Shown here: one piece after another, positions 8,401 through 20,000 of the stretch
How positions within the stretch are numbered: the first letter of the stretch is position 1
Layout: every line of letters begins with the position of its first letter
The notes under the pieces: model-generated
The model's database searches: none
Told to the model about the DNA's origin: nothing
The model's input: the letters and a program-made list of their open reading frames with translations, nothing else
From: Trichopria drosophilae
Taxonomy: Eukaryota; Arthropoda; Insecta; Hymenoptera; Diapriidae
DNA: 64,000 bases
NCBI GenBank assembly: GCA_030407085.1
Contig: CM059587.1
Location: 95,537,001-95,601,000, forward strand
Reading direction: 5' to 3'
Made by a program: the position numbers and the translations under genes

Positions 8401-10651
8401 ATTTTAATTTTCCCCTCTTCCCCACTACTTAGATTTGTAGTCTCGCTTTTGTCACTTTTTCTTTTGTTGCGCATGCGTCGTTATTTCTATTTAGAAAATC
8501 CACACGTCAACACACGTCAGTCGGGAGAACGCGTGAGGGGAAATATTAGAATAGGAGAAGAGAAAAAACTAGAATAAGGGAAGACATTAGAATAAGGGAA
8601 GGAGTACTGTATATACACAAATTGGTCGGAAACATCGTAACATATTGAGCCCAATTTCAAGTTTTCGGTCTTCACAGCGAAAGGGTTAAGGGCCAAACGG
8701 ACACTTTTTCATGGAAAGTTTTCAACGTCTTTTTGTGATTATTTCTGGGGTTGAACAAATTCTAGAACACTCATTTTTTACGTGAAATTTATCCAACTTT
8801 ACTAGTTTGTGATTCAAATTAAAAAAAAATGCAAATCCAAATCGCTGCGTTCGATTATTTGCTGTAAAAATATTGGTACTATTTCTTGCATTTACTGAAA
8901 CCTTCAACTAAAATTATATCCTTGATAACAAAAGTGAATCCAAAATGGCGGACAAAAATTGAAATTTCTTTTCAATTTTAATAATAATTTGTATACAAGG
9001 GCTTTTGGCACCTTTATTTTCGCTACTACAATAAGACCTTTTGCAATTGGTTATATATTACATATGTAGTAAGTAGAATTATTTCCTTTATTTCATAAAA
9101 TCTTATCACATTTTACTAGGGTAATTACACAAAGGAGAAAGATTTCATATTTAAGAATAAAAATAGTACTAAAACTAAGATTACATTGGACAGTTGTCAC
9201 AAAGTCATAAATTGATAATTATTAGAAACTTGACATCAGCGTTTGGCAGTTACTAAAATTATCTGACTTTTCAGCTGCTTAGATTATAGATGGCAAAGAG
9301 GTGGAAACGCATCGAACAGTTGTACTGTTTTGTCACAATTTCGATGTGACTCTGAATTTCTTGGGACTTTGAGCGCTGAAGAGCACCTGAAGTTTCTACA
9401 AGATGACTTGAGGAATCGTAAAATTAATTTTTCCCACTGTCCAACAATAGAAGGCATCGGTTGTCCGATGTCGACCGTAGTTCTCAGTTTGGCCAGTGGG
9501 AGTAGAACAATTTTACATCATAATCCCAACCTTCCAGAATTGCGATTACAAGATTTTGAAAAATTAAATTTGGACGAATATAGCTGGATTCATTTTGAGG
9601 TATTTCTAATTCTTTTTCTTACGTTGTTTGTATTCCGTCAGTTCTGTGACATATTAAGGAATTTATTTTTTATATTTTAAGGGTCGAAACGTATCAGAGA
9701 CTTTACTAATGATGCAACACATTGAAAGTTACAACAAATCGTCCCGATCGAAGAGTAAAGAAAGTAATGATAAACAAACACCTACCAATAATCCACATCC
9801 AATTATTATAAGTGTTGAACTGGAAAAACCGAAACCGGGACTCCTTGATTTGCTACCGTACGTTGACGTTGCTTTCATCGCTATGGACTTTGCTCAGAGT
9901 CAAGGATTCGACAATATGGGAGAGACACTGAGGAGTATGAGTCAGGACGCAAAAACTGGGTATGTTTCCTTCATTTATTTAAAGAAAATCTCTTTAGTTA
10001 AGTATTTATAACTAATGTTTATTTTATAATGTATGATACATATATAAATAAAGACAAACTCCCGTAAATTCTTTTTTACATTAATCGGTACAAGTTATTT
10101 CTTGTAACATGTTTATTACAATTTTTACTCGTCCATTAGAAAATGTACGTGTGGTTGCTGTGCGATTTCGTTTGATATGAAAATACATCGAAAACAAAAT
10201 TTGAAACCATGCATACTTCGTCGATCGTTAGTAGATAAGGTTTTCATAAAACTCTTTAAATTCTAGCGCAACAATAATTTGTGCATGGGGAGATCGTGGC
10301 GCCATGGCCCGCGCACCTGACGGTGACATTGTGCAGTCGCCAGCTTTTGCACCACGAAAGATTGTCGACTCCCTCGGTGCCGGTGACACCTTCAACGCTG
10401 CTGTACTCTATTATTTAAACGCGAAAAAATTCGCCCCTCGGGATCAGGCCCCCAGCAAAACATCGGTAACAGACACGAAAGCCGCAGTCGAACAAAATTA
10501 CAACATCGAGAGCACAGAACGGAGTCAAACCGAATTTATCGACCGAGCAGTGCTACAATCGGCAGTGACTTTCGCGTGTCGGGTGGCCGGTGCGAAACTC
10601 GGATTTCGCGGCTTCGACGGTATAAACGAAATTTACAAAAAATTCCTTTGA
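2312..10651 (+). CDS. Khk: Ketohexokinase (hepatic-type fructokinase), four coding exons, complete
   Basis: The enzyme phosphorylates D-fructose at C1 with ATP in the cytosol, the first step of fructolysis. Joining 2312-2454, 9275-9599, 9682-9959 and 10267-10651 gives an uninterrupted 376-residue PfkB-family protein, and every junction is GT/AG with matching phase. Visible motifs are the first beta strand with the sugar-binding Asp ([12 protein letters not shown]32), the [16 protein letters not shown] segment (about 53-68), WIHFEGRN, VELEKP, and the ATP/anion-hole signature [11 protein letters not shown] with catalytic D289. The C-terminus GFRGFDGI matches the family ending. Human KHK is about 298 residues. 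The extra length comes from a longer N-terminus, a Ser/Lys-rich loop after IESYNK, and a polar insertion after the GAGD helix. The start codon is the first in-frame ATG after the acceptor. It is convergent with the SDR gene. Confidence 0.95.
3235..3779. mobile_element. Nested TIR element with 8-bp target duplication, carrying a TTAGG-type array
   Basis: The ends are GGTTACCGTCCGAAATCC and, on the other strand, GGTGACCGCTCGAAATCC, with the arms continuing CCGACGACAAAATCAC. It is flanked by AGCATTTT at 3227-3234 and 3780-3787. The intact right arm of the host element (near 4220) shows the empty site. The arms are built from repeated CAAAATCCCCGA-like words. An 8-bp duplication would fit hAT, P or Merlin types; no transposase is present. 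Confidence 0.75.
3497..3582 (-). repeat. Interstitial telomere-type (TTAGG)n array
   Basis: About 16 CCTAA units (TTAGG on the other strand), broken by a few variants such as CCAAAC and CTACCTT. The array lies inside the nested element at 3235-3779, so it is not at a chromosome end here. Confidence 0.85.
5327..6040. mobile_element. TTAA-flanked foldback element (piggyBac-type MITE) with three ATGGCGG modules
   Basis: Exact TTAA duplications at 5323-5326 and 6041-6044 flank CCACTTCACTGGTA and its complement TACCAGTGAAGTGG. The interior (5545-5945) holds three tandem units of about 123-140 bp in the orientation GCCATCTTGGATCCGCCATT, then TTGAAAATCTGAGATCAGA, then GTAATCAGCGACC. No transposase is present. 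Confidence 0.75.
6390..6860. mobile_element. TIR element with AATCCCAAaAAACGAAAAAG ends
   Basis: The left end is AATCCCAAAAAACGAAAAAG followed by TATAC. The right end on the other strand is TATCCCAATAAACGAAAAAG followed by TATAC. There is no coding ORF. Part of its interior recurs inverted at 1250-1382. Confidence 0.65.
6892..8136. mobile_element. Long inverted-repeat element (AGGTTATGTAC family), copy 1
   Basis: The arms, 6892-7060 and about 7965-8136, share TTGGGAAG at the ends, ATTTCCGACGTAATT, and ATTTGAGGTTATGTACTCGA near the inner edge. A second copy of the family occupies 12239-13195. The element is itself hit by a MITE at 7061-7375. The small ORF at 7410-7607 shows no recognisable protein. 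Confidence 0.65.
7061..7375. mobile_element. Nested MITE with CTGTAAAAAAT ends
   Basis: CTGTAAAAAATGGAAAT at the left pairs with ATTTCTATTTTTTACAG at the right. It lies inside the left arm of the 6892-8136 element. The flanks share CACA, a possible 4-bp target duplication. The same terminus occurs on the larger 19742-23361 element. Confidence 0.6.
8341..8609. mobile_element. TA-flanked TIR element (pogo/Tc1-mariner-type MITE) with an NRF1-like site
   Basis: TA|CAGTAGTCCTTCCCTTATTC at the left mirrors GAATAAGGGAAGGAGTACTG|TA at the right, giving TIRs of about 20 bp and a TA duplication (8339-8340 and 8610-8611). The interior includes TGCGCATGCGT (8468-8478). The ORF 8365-8577 inside it has no recognisable domain. 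Confidence 0.75.
8612..8685. mobile_element. Right end of a truncated TTAA/GGG (piggyBac-type) element
   Basis: The sequence CACAGCGAAAGGG ends exactly at TTAA (8686-8689), as in the complete elements of this window. I found no matching left end. The left limit given here is only the border of the neighbouring MITE. Confidence 0.4.
9275..9599 (+). CDS. Khk: Ketohexokinase coding exon 2 (residues 48-156)
   Basis: The acceptor TTTTCAG|CTGC gives S48 across the junction, and the donor is GAG|GTATTT in phase 0. The exon encodes [16 protein letters not shown], the sugar-binding beta-clasp region, and ends at WIHFE, where vertebrate KHK continues with GRN. The intron before it is about 6.8 kb and full of mobile elements. 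Confidence 0.93.
9682..9959 (+). CDS. Khk: Ketohexokinase coding exon 3 (residues 157-248)
   Basis: The acceptor is TTTTAAG|GGTCG and the donor ACTGG|GTATGT. The exon encodes [15 protein letters not shown], a Ser/Lys-rich insert (about 20 residues longer than in human KHK), then [20 protein letters not shown] and the [11 protein letters not shown] strand. The intron before it is only 82 bp. Confidence 0.93.
10267..10651 (+). CDS. Khk: Ketohexokinase coding exon 4 (residues 249-376 and stop)
   Basis: The acceptor is ATTCTAG|CGCAAC, which completes G249. The exon encodes [10 protein letters not shown], then the nucleotide-binding signature [11 protein letters not shown] (GAGD at 286-289) and the C-terminal GFRGFDGI. 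The stop is TGA at 10649-10651. About 35 polar residues (roughly 301-335) after the GAGD helix have no counterpart in vertebrate KHK. The exon is visibly GC-richer than the flanks. Confidence 0.94.
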
Positions 10652-10983
10652 TCGTTTCGACGAGTTTTTTCAGGGGATTCTAGTCTTCCACTTTTTCGAT
10701 ACCAAAAGTACAAAGGAGTTGCCTCGATGTTGGATAAATGCTACGCTCTTCATTAATTTTATTCTATAGTTTCGATATCAAAAAAGTACTGTCGACGAGC
10801 CAACGGATGAATTAGGTTAGGTTTTCGATGTCGCACCTAGTAGTTTTATGTATATACGCGGTACGTAAGATACTTATCGAGTAACAAAGTGACTTTTTCG
10901 GACTTGCTTCGGAGCGAGCCAGCATTTTCAGTCTTGAGGGAGTGCGACGATTTTTATCGGTGATTCGCTCTTAAATGGAGGCT
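10652..10983. other. Intergenic gap between convergent KHK and SDR genes (shared 3' UTR region)
   Basis: Only 332 bp separate the two stop codons. On the + strand no AATAAA is seen; GATAAA at 10733-10738 is the closest variant for KHK. On the - strand AATAAA at 10758-10763 serves the SDR gene. No further ORF or repeat is apparent. Confidence 0.7.
10758..10763 (-). terminator. Poly(A) signal AATAAA of the SDR gene
   Basis: AATAAA on the - strand lies 221 bp past the SDR stop codon. It is the first canonical hexamer after the stop. Cleavage would fall near 10735-10745, close to the KHK stop. Confidence 0.55.
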
Positions 10984-11050
10984 TCAATCCGCTTCGACAC
11001 CACTGTCTACAAAATCCTTTATGGTGTTGCTGACTTTGTTGGGGAAATTT
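10984..11050 (-). CDS. SDR coding exon 7 (residues 285-306 and stop)
   Basis: The acceptor is AATATTTCAG|AAATTT, in phase with exon 6. It encodes NFPNKVSNTIKDFVDSGVEAD and then TGA at 10986-10984. The FPxKV...FxDxxG pattern is the usual SDR16C ending. The exon is too short to be found as an ORF. Confidence 0.88.
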
Positions 11051-14000
11051 CTGAAATATTTTCAAAATCAACGAATTTGTGGTTTATTCCAGAGATAAGT
11101 CTTTAAGAAGTGAAGAATCGCATGAAATTCCATGAAATAGTTTGCGGTTATGTTTGAAATCTATCAATACGAAAAAAAAATGTTGAGAAGTTTCCAGAGA
11201 TTATTTTCAGTGTTTTTAGAACTTTTATATTACCATTTGCTTATTTTCTTCAATAATTACGTCGCGAATGAAGAAGACAAGCAAAGAAAACTCTCGATCG
11301 ATTTAATGAAAAGAATCGAAGCCGAATGACATTGTTTTTAATGTTTTGTTTTTAATAACAAATCAGAGATTTATTACTCGTTATTGTACGTAAAATGTAC
11401 GATGTACAACGGTCGTTGTAGAAGTTTACATGCAAAAGGTAAACATAACCTCAAAAAACTATAATTCTCATGGAATTACGCGTAAGATTACGCGACGATC
11501 GTTAGGAAATTTTATTAGCCGCGAAATGAATGTGATCGAGTACCTGAGGACGTTGTTGATGCACAGCCAGTAATTGGGTATTGATGTTTCCATGACGTTT
11601 CTTCGCTGAGCCTTAACTATTTCTGCAGCTGTCTCCTGCGGTGGAACCAGAGCCATGAGGCTCGAAAACCTGAAATATCAAGAGTATCGAATCGATCAGC
11701 TTTCCCAAACGCGAGTATCGAGAAGGATGACGCATGCGAATGCTAATGAGAGGAGAATCATGCTTCTTCGCACCTTGTATCCCACATTCCAGCCTGCTTG
11801 CGAAATTGTGAAACACAATTTATTATGTATATTTTCATGGCACAGATACTAGATTGTATAATATTACTTTAATAAAGAGAGTATTTATTCAATTCGTCAT
11901 TGCTGTACGAGCGATTCCGATTGTCTAAAGAACAATCGACCTTTCTGACACTTCTTTTAATGATTATGAAACAATGACCAATGGAGTGATGGACGAATGT
12001 TTATAAACTTTTTTGATTGATCCTATGTGAATTTGATGTTTGAATTATAGGATTATGAAGCGTACCGTATCTTTGGTTTTTTACAGAGTCCCGTATCTAC
12101 CATGTACGGGTAAATTGTGGTGAACTTGATGTTCGAACCTGCTCCAGTTTCGGAAGTTCGTAACTCCTCGTTAAGAGCTTCCATCATGCCTATAGAAAAT
12201 AAATATATTAGTGGAATGTTTTAATAATGCGTGGTACACATCTACAGATCGTTGGGAAGATGTAATTCATTTACAAAGTAATTTTATACGTAGAATTCGA
12301 CTCATTACATATTAATCTAGATATATTTGAGGTTATGTACGTGAAAAATCAGTTTTTTGTTGTTATTTTTAAGGTTATGTACAAAATGCCGTAATTTTTT
12401 TACTTTGTGTACTATTTGTAATAGCTCCCTTTAAAATGAGCTATTAAATGATAAAAAGTTACGGTCAAATGAATATAAAATGTCATAATTATAAAAATAG
12501 TCATACATTTTTGTTAAAAAGTCACATGTAATCAAATAATCTAGCATTCCTCCTCTGCTAGATTAATTTTAAAACATCACCTATTTATAAATAAAACCGG
12601 ATATACGTATAAGAAAGGTTTTTTCACGGTCTTACTGATGAATCCACGTGAAAAACTGGGACGAAACGTATATTTTCTACAATAGACATTTGTTCCCTGT
12701 ATCGCCGCTAGAGGGACACAGAACCTATTAAGAGTCAAGTCATTTAATTTCCTTATATTCCGAACAGTAAAATCAAAAGTTCTGAGCGGTTAAACTACAA
12801 ATCCCGACAATGTTCACTTTATGTCATATTTAGTGGTTGAAATCGACAACCCATGTATTTAATGTTATTGTTTATTTATGTAAAAGGACCGTATTTTCCA
12901 AGAAATTACATTTTCTACTTATTATTTATTAACAAGCGGTCGAGAAGAACATTATATGTTGCTTTTGTAACGAGTATTGTAATCAACTAATCGTTCATTT
13001 TGAAGGTTAAGAATAGTACTAAAAGATGTAAACAGTAAAGAAGATGTATAAAATGGGGTTTTCCTACACGTAACCTCAAAAAAACATTTTCGAGTACATA
13101 ACCTCAAATAACTGTTTTGATGTCTTGATTCAGATTCGAATTTTTATCAGTAGTTTGGAAACGGATCTGTTTCCCAAGAACAAAACCTTGTTGATCGATA
13201 TGAATTGAATTATGAGTAAAAATACCTGAAGTGTGACACCAAATTTTCGAATTTAATGAATTTACTCAAAATGGGTCAAATGAAACGTAATTATGAGTTA
13301 ATTAAACGGGCTAAAGGATTTTTCAAAAAATTTAAATTTCCCGGAATTGGGCACAATTGAAATTTTTGATAGTATTTTAGTAAAAAATTAATATCTTCGG
13401 ATTGAATGATTCGATCTTTATAAAATTTACTGGAAGTGAACATGAAATATTGCACTTTTAATCGAAATAATAAAAACTTTAAATTGTTAATATTTACTCA
13501 TTGTTATTACAAAATTAACTTTCAATTCGTAAAATAAATAAGGTTCTCCACGTCTGAGGAAGTTCATTCAAAGTTTACTGTGAAGCGTATTTTATAATTA
13601 ATCGATACCCGTTATGAAATTTTGTGGATCGCAATTAGAAATACAGTACTTTTTTTATGACTGGACAATAAGTTTTTTTAAAAAAATTAAGTTTAACTTT
13701 TGTACGAGAAAGAAACATCAAAAGGAAGAAAATTTGTTAGAAAAACGGTTCCAAAAGGCAAACACCATAAAAAATATAGGAAAGTTTCATTGTTTTGCAG
13801 TAAAAAAAGATGAAAGAAGGTTTGAATGAACTTCCACAGACGTGGAGAACCTTATTTATTTTATAAATTGAAAGATAATTTTGTAATAACAATAAGTAAA
13901 TATTAACAAATAAAAGTGTTTATTATTTCAATTAAAAGTACAATATTTCATGTTCACTTGCAGTAAATTTCATAAAGATCGAATCATTCAATCTGAAGAT

Positions 14001-17000
14001 ATTAATTTTTTACTAAAATACTGTAAAAAATTTAAATTGCGCATAACTCCGGGAAATTTAATTTTTTTGAAAAATCCTTTGGCCCGTTTAATTAACTCAT
14101 AATTACGTTTCATTTTACCCATTTTGGAATGAATTCTTTAATTAGAAAATTTGGTGTGGCAATACAGGAATTTTTGCTCTATACAAATTTTGTGTATGTT
14201 TTTATATGGAATTTATGCAAAAGTATACCTCTAACAGCAAACTTCGAAGCACAGTAAGGAACAACATTCTTCAAACCAACGATTCCGGCCATCGAAGACA
14301 GAGCAATGATGTGGCCATGATTTTTTGCAATCATGTCTGGCAAAAACGCCTGCAGCGTCTACACAAAAAAAATATAAAAGTTAATTTTATATTGTATTCT
14401 TTACTTCGACACATCAAACTCTTATGTCAGCCATATAAAGATAAATTATAAATAATATATAATGTAATTATGTCGGTGTGTCGGTATTTTTTGAAAAAAA
14501 TTAAAAAACACATTATATATTTTAATCTACGGTCGAACAAACCATCATAAATTATAAATAAAACTATTGTAACGCTGGAGTAAATGAAAAATACAAAGAT
14601 AGATTAATTAATAATCGGAGTGTGTCCAAACCAATAAAAAAACGTTTACAAACTTAAATTTTATAAATTCAATTCTATATAACAATTTAAATGAAAATAA
14701 CAATGAAAACATAATAAAAACAATCAGTTGTTTGTATATCAAAGGACTTCCGAACATCTCCCTGTTGAAGTTAGAAAATAGAATTAGCTTCAACTCGTGG
14801 TAGAAATTCCGGCTGTCTTATTGGGCATTTATCGTACAATATTCTTAGGCAATTTTTGGACATAAATGTAAGATTTTGTTGGCTATTTATTAGACAATTT
14901 TTCGTTGCATTCGAACGACTTTTAGATATATTCAGATATCTTCTTATTCAATTTTGATCAATATCCGTGATTGTTGAACTTTAAAACAGAAATTAATAAC
15001 ACGTTGAAAATCATTCGTCCAAGTTTCGCTGGACATTATACGTACGATTTTTGTTCAAAACGAAAAATACGCGAGTGATATAATGTTCATCTGCAAATAT
15101 TAAGTAATGTTTAGGTTACATCTAAGATTTGGTGTTTAAAACACTTTTCTTGGATAATAATTGGATAAAAATATCGCACAATTATTGCACATATTTCTGG
15201 TCCAAGAATTAGACAATTTTGTAAGATTTTCTTGTTTAAGATATGTTTTGCTTAAAATTGTCCAATTCTTGGGCATTTTATGGACACTTTTATTGTATAC
15301 ATGTTTTATGTCCAATAATTGTACAATAATTGGTTTCAATTTCTACCAGGGGATCCCTTCAAAACCAATATTGCAGAAATTAAACGTGGAAAAGATAAAT
15401 TAGCGCTCGAAAAACAAAGCAAATTGGTCTATAAAATTAATTGTGAAAATCGTATATTGGACAAACCAAAAGACATTTAAAATTGTGATTAAACATACAT
15501 AAGAGAAACATTTTTGGAGACGAAAGTGAACAGTTTTCTGATCTAACCCATCATAAACAAGAAATTGGACACGATTTTGATTGTGCAAAAACAAAAATTC
15601 TTGCAAAAGAACAAAACTGGAGAAAACAAAGTCACCCTGAAAACTTGTATATAAAAAAAAAACAACACCGGCATAAACATCAAATTTGAAGTGTTAAAGC
15701 TGCCGAAAGTTCAATTCTCTAAAAGAATCTTTAATTTAATTCAAGACTACAATTATTATACATTTAAATGCAGTACATTTATTCATAGTACTTAGGATCA
15801 CTAACACACGAATAACTTATATCCCGTGATTCATATAAATACAACCCGAATTTCATACAATTATTACAACTTTCCGAAGAGGAGTCGCATTTGAGTCGAA
15901 AAGTAAATAGCATTTTTCGATACACGGCCGTACAATCAGATTTTATGGCTCGAATACCAGCTGGATCGCATGATGCTGTAAAGTCTTACGACCGTATTTT
16001 TCGATACTTAAAAATTCGATTTCGCTGACTGCATTTAGTTCGTATGGGTTTTTGACACCGCAGATTCATGTTTCACGTGATCCGTGAAATTTCATTTTAC
16101 GGACTAAAAGTAGGCCGTAAAATCGGATTTTACGGCTACAGTACCCTAAAAGAGTAGTTTCCTGTGCCCAAAATTCGATTTTCTGGCTGCAAATGCTTTA
16201 TTAAAATAATGAATAACTGGAAAAAGTGATTTTGAAAACATTTTTCAATGTATTATATGAAAATAGCGTCTTATTGGGTCCACCATCTTGAAATTTGATT
16301 TTTAGGCATATTGCATGAATACAGAACAAATAAAATGTCTTCTATTTGATGTATTAAAAGAATATAAACAATTTGTTGTGACATTTTTGTACGCAGACCG
16401 ACATATTTAATTTCCAAGGAGTCAATCGCAATTCTCACCGCGGAATGTAAACAATAAGGTCGAAAACATAAGCTATATATCGAGGCATCAACCAAATTTT
16501 AAGTTTTGACCATTTGCTAAGAGCCCTTTTTCAAAGGTTTGCAACAAATTTGTATATCAGTATTATTTACTTTAAAAATTTTAGTTTATATTGATTAACA
16601 TTTTGTTTTTATGCCGCCGTTTTGTTCTTCAGATTTCTATTAGATTTAATTTAATGGCTCAAAATTTAGCAGCATACGTGATAAATAACAGAGGTTTGTC
16701 TGTACATGCCCGCAATACAAATCAATCGATTTAATTACGGCAAAAGATTGAACTTGGAGTCAATTCATATCTTCTTAAATAAAGATATTCGAAAACTCAA
16801 GATGCAATTTACATATCACTTTTTTTAATTTATACACATATAGGTAAATCCACAGAACTTTTCAGTTTGGTAAAAACAAGACATTTTTTACTATACAGCA
16901 CACTTTTCGTGTGGTGTGGGTTTACCTTTTTTCATTTGGAACATTGGTAGAATGTTCCAAATGTATTATTTACAAATATTACAGATGTTTGTTTCATCAC

Positions 17001-20000
17001 AAATAGGCACAAAGGACTTTTACAATTTCTCATAGATAAACAAAAGCCGCCTTATTCATGTCCGTGAACACACAGGCAAATAGAGTGTTTTGTTTATTTA
17101 ATTGTTATGAGGTGACATGTTCGCATATGAAAATACATTGTTCGCGATTCATTAAATAAGTATTGATTTAAAATTGTGACGAATTAATTATGTCAGCTTT
17201 ATAACGTAAAAGAAAGTTTTCTGAAAGCCTAAAACAGCAAAAAAAATTACTATGAAGGATACAAGACGGCTATTTTACATTTTGCTTGGCGGAACTACTA
17301 AGAACAAGGTAAATGAAATTCGAGAGAAAAATATTCCAGATCAGTAGAAGGGGAACAAGCTCGCTCGAGAAACTGGAGAAGTGGAACTATTGAGAGCGGC
17401 TCTATTGAGAGGGTCGACTGTATACAGCAATTATGTGCATGGTAATAAAAATATAGTTAGCAGGCAATTTCTTATGTTTAATAGCAAATATTCTCGAAAA
17501 CTAAGCCGAGAACTAATAGCTACTTTCGTTAGAGTTAGATCATTTTTACATTTACGCCCGTGATGGTCATCGACTGGTGATGTATCGTATATAATAACTT
17601 CTTCAATTTACAATGAATTTACATGAAATTTGGTATACTAAATTGTACGCTTTTGAAGCCATTTTTTTTTTGGATACCAGTGAAACGGTTAAGCAATGTA
17701 CACGTCAAATTTGTCAATTTACGTTCAATTGGCTTTTTAAAATCTCTTCCAGCTATGTGGCTAATATATCATAGGCACTAATATTTACTTATATTTTACT
17801 TATTCCAATATAAATATAAATTACCTTTTCTCTCACTTCATCTGAGTTTAAAAGTTCTGTGGATTTGCCTATATATGGTTTATTTTTTATACCTCTTTCT
17901 TTTTCAAAATTGTGAACGACACTCTGCAGAATCATGATTACAAGTTAATGCTTGATTAGTTTCTTCAGTTGTACTTTTTAACTTCTTAAATCAATTTACA
18001 TTTCAACTATCCGAAGGAGGGAAGCTGATCATAGATTTTGCATAGCGGGAAAGAAAGGTTTTCCCCCTCATTTTCCTTTATGAAATTTGTTAGGCATTTT
18101 TCACCCTTCTTTCGTATAAATAGATGCTTATCCATCATCCATCAATCAAATTGTTATTAATCTTGAAGACCCAAAAGAGGTCGAAACATAGCGAAATGAT
18201 AATTAATAAAAATGTTTATTTAGAAAGTGAAATTGAAGATACGTAATAAATAATCATTTTAAAAGTTACAAACCCAAAAGTGTGCCATCACATTGACATC
18301 CATGAGCTTTCGTATTTCCTCCGTCGTGTGGTCTAGGAAAGGATGACACGGCATGATTCCTGCATTGTTGACCAGAATTGTCACCATGCCAACTTCTTTT
18401 TTCACTTTTTCTGCAACTTTGATCACTTCATCTCGGTTCGTCACGTCGCATCTGTAATGATAAAAACAATAAATTCGTCAGCTCGTCTTAGCAGTTACGA
18501 AGTTCATGGAATTCCTGTTTGCACATATAATGTCAAAAATAGTTTAAAAAAAGAATAAAATTTCTAGTGTATTATTACAAATTATTGATGAACCACAGTT
18601 GAAATATTAAAAAAGGTTGGTATTCTTACCCACGGTATTCTTAATAAATAAAACACTTGTCTAACATTATACAATTTATAAATAATTGTAATGTGTGTCT
18701 ATTTTATGAATTTAAAAAAATATAATCCATTCCATTCTACGAATAAAAGAGAAATTTTCACATCTCAGACCATATTGCACGATATTATTAGGTATCTATT
18801 TATATTGAACATGCAGCTTCTTACACACATCTCTTTGGATTCGTGCACTTGCGGGATAATTTTGTTATCGCAAAACCCGAACGGTGACTCTCCGACTGAG
18901 TAGTACCCTAGCGGTAATTTACAGAATTAAACGCAAACAAAATATATGACAACATTCGTTTCTTTCTCTGGAGATTGCCTGCTTGCAGATCTTAATTCTG
19001 ATTCCTGCATTCCCGAAAAAGCTTTCCCTGGCGAAAATCGGACACTCCGTGATTGAAATTAAGCGTCCCAGGAGTGTTTAAAGAGTGCATGAAAATGTAA
19101 TCGAAGTGTGAATTTGTACATAATCGTGTACACTTTACCGTAATTGTTTTCTTAAATGTACACCAAGCGTTCGTTAGATGTTTCGACCGATTTTAAAGCG
19201 TTCAATAAGTGTAAGATTTCATTACCGAGTATAAATCTAAATAAATTTGTTTTTCACTGACTGTACTAGTGCGCACTAAGACACCTGGACATCGAATTAT
19301 CATTTATTGGCAACTTTCGACCTAAATAGTCCTTGCAAAAACAAAATTATCCAAAGAAGATGCCCAAAAGACACCTGGACTATAAATAAAAATGTGACGT
19401 CCCTGTATTGCTATGTCCCTGCATATCTATGCACACTTAAACCCAAATAAAGTCAAAATGTCATTCAATTTTACGGTACAGACTTGAGGTCCAGATCTAA
19501 ATATAGTAACTATGGACCTTTTAATCATGCGTACCTAAGGACACCCATCACATTGAGCAAACAGTCCTGAGGGCAAAGAGTTTCCACCTCAATTCTGGGT
19601 CAAAATAACAATTATGGAAACCCCCTTTGATCATGTATATCTAAGGACACCCATCACAATGGGCAAACAGTCCTGGCGGGCAAAGAGTTTCCACCTCACC
19701 TTTTCATACCATTACACTAATGCATGATGCTGCCGTGGGTGCACTGTAAAAAATTTCATGAAATTTAATAAAAAAGTAGGAAGCAAATTTCATAAATGTT
19801 ACTGAAAATTAAGAATTTTGTTACTTAAAACAGTTTAAGGAACGTTAATCTTAATATCGATCAATGAAAAATATGAAATTTAAGAAAATTTTCTTAAATT
19901 TAATAAACTTGAATCCACTTAAGGAGGTTCACCAGGTACCTACCGAGTCAAATGTAGAATTATCGCCATTATGACTTCCATGGTAGGATAGACAAAAGTG

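Noticed and set aside
11468..11543. Read-through C-terminus of SDR exon 6
   Set aside because: A consensus donor at 11544/11543 joins in phase to 11050-10984, which gives the expected family C-terminus.
11613..11852. ORFs overlapping SDR exon 6 on both strands
   Set aside because: Other frames of the real exon and its intron.
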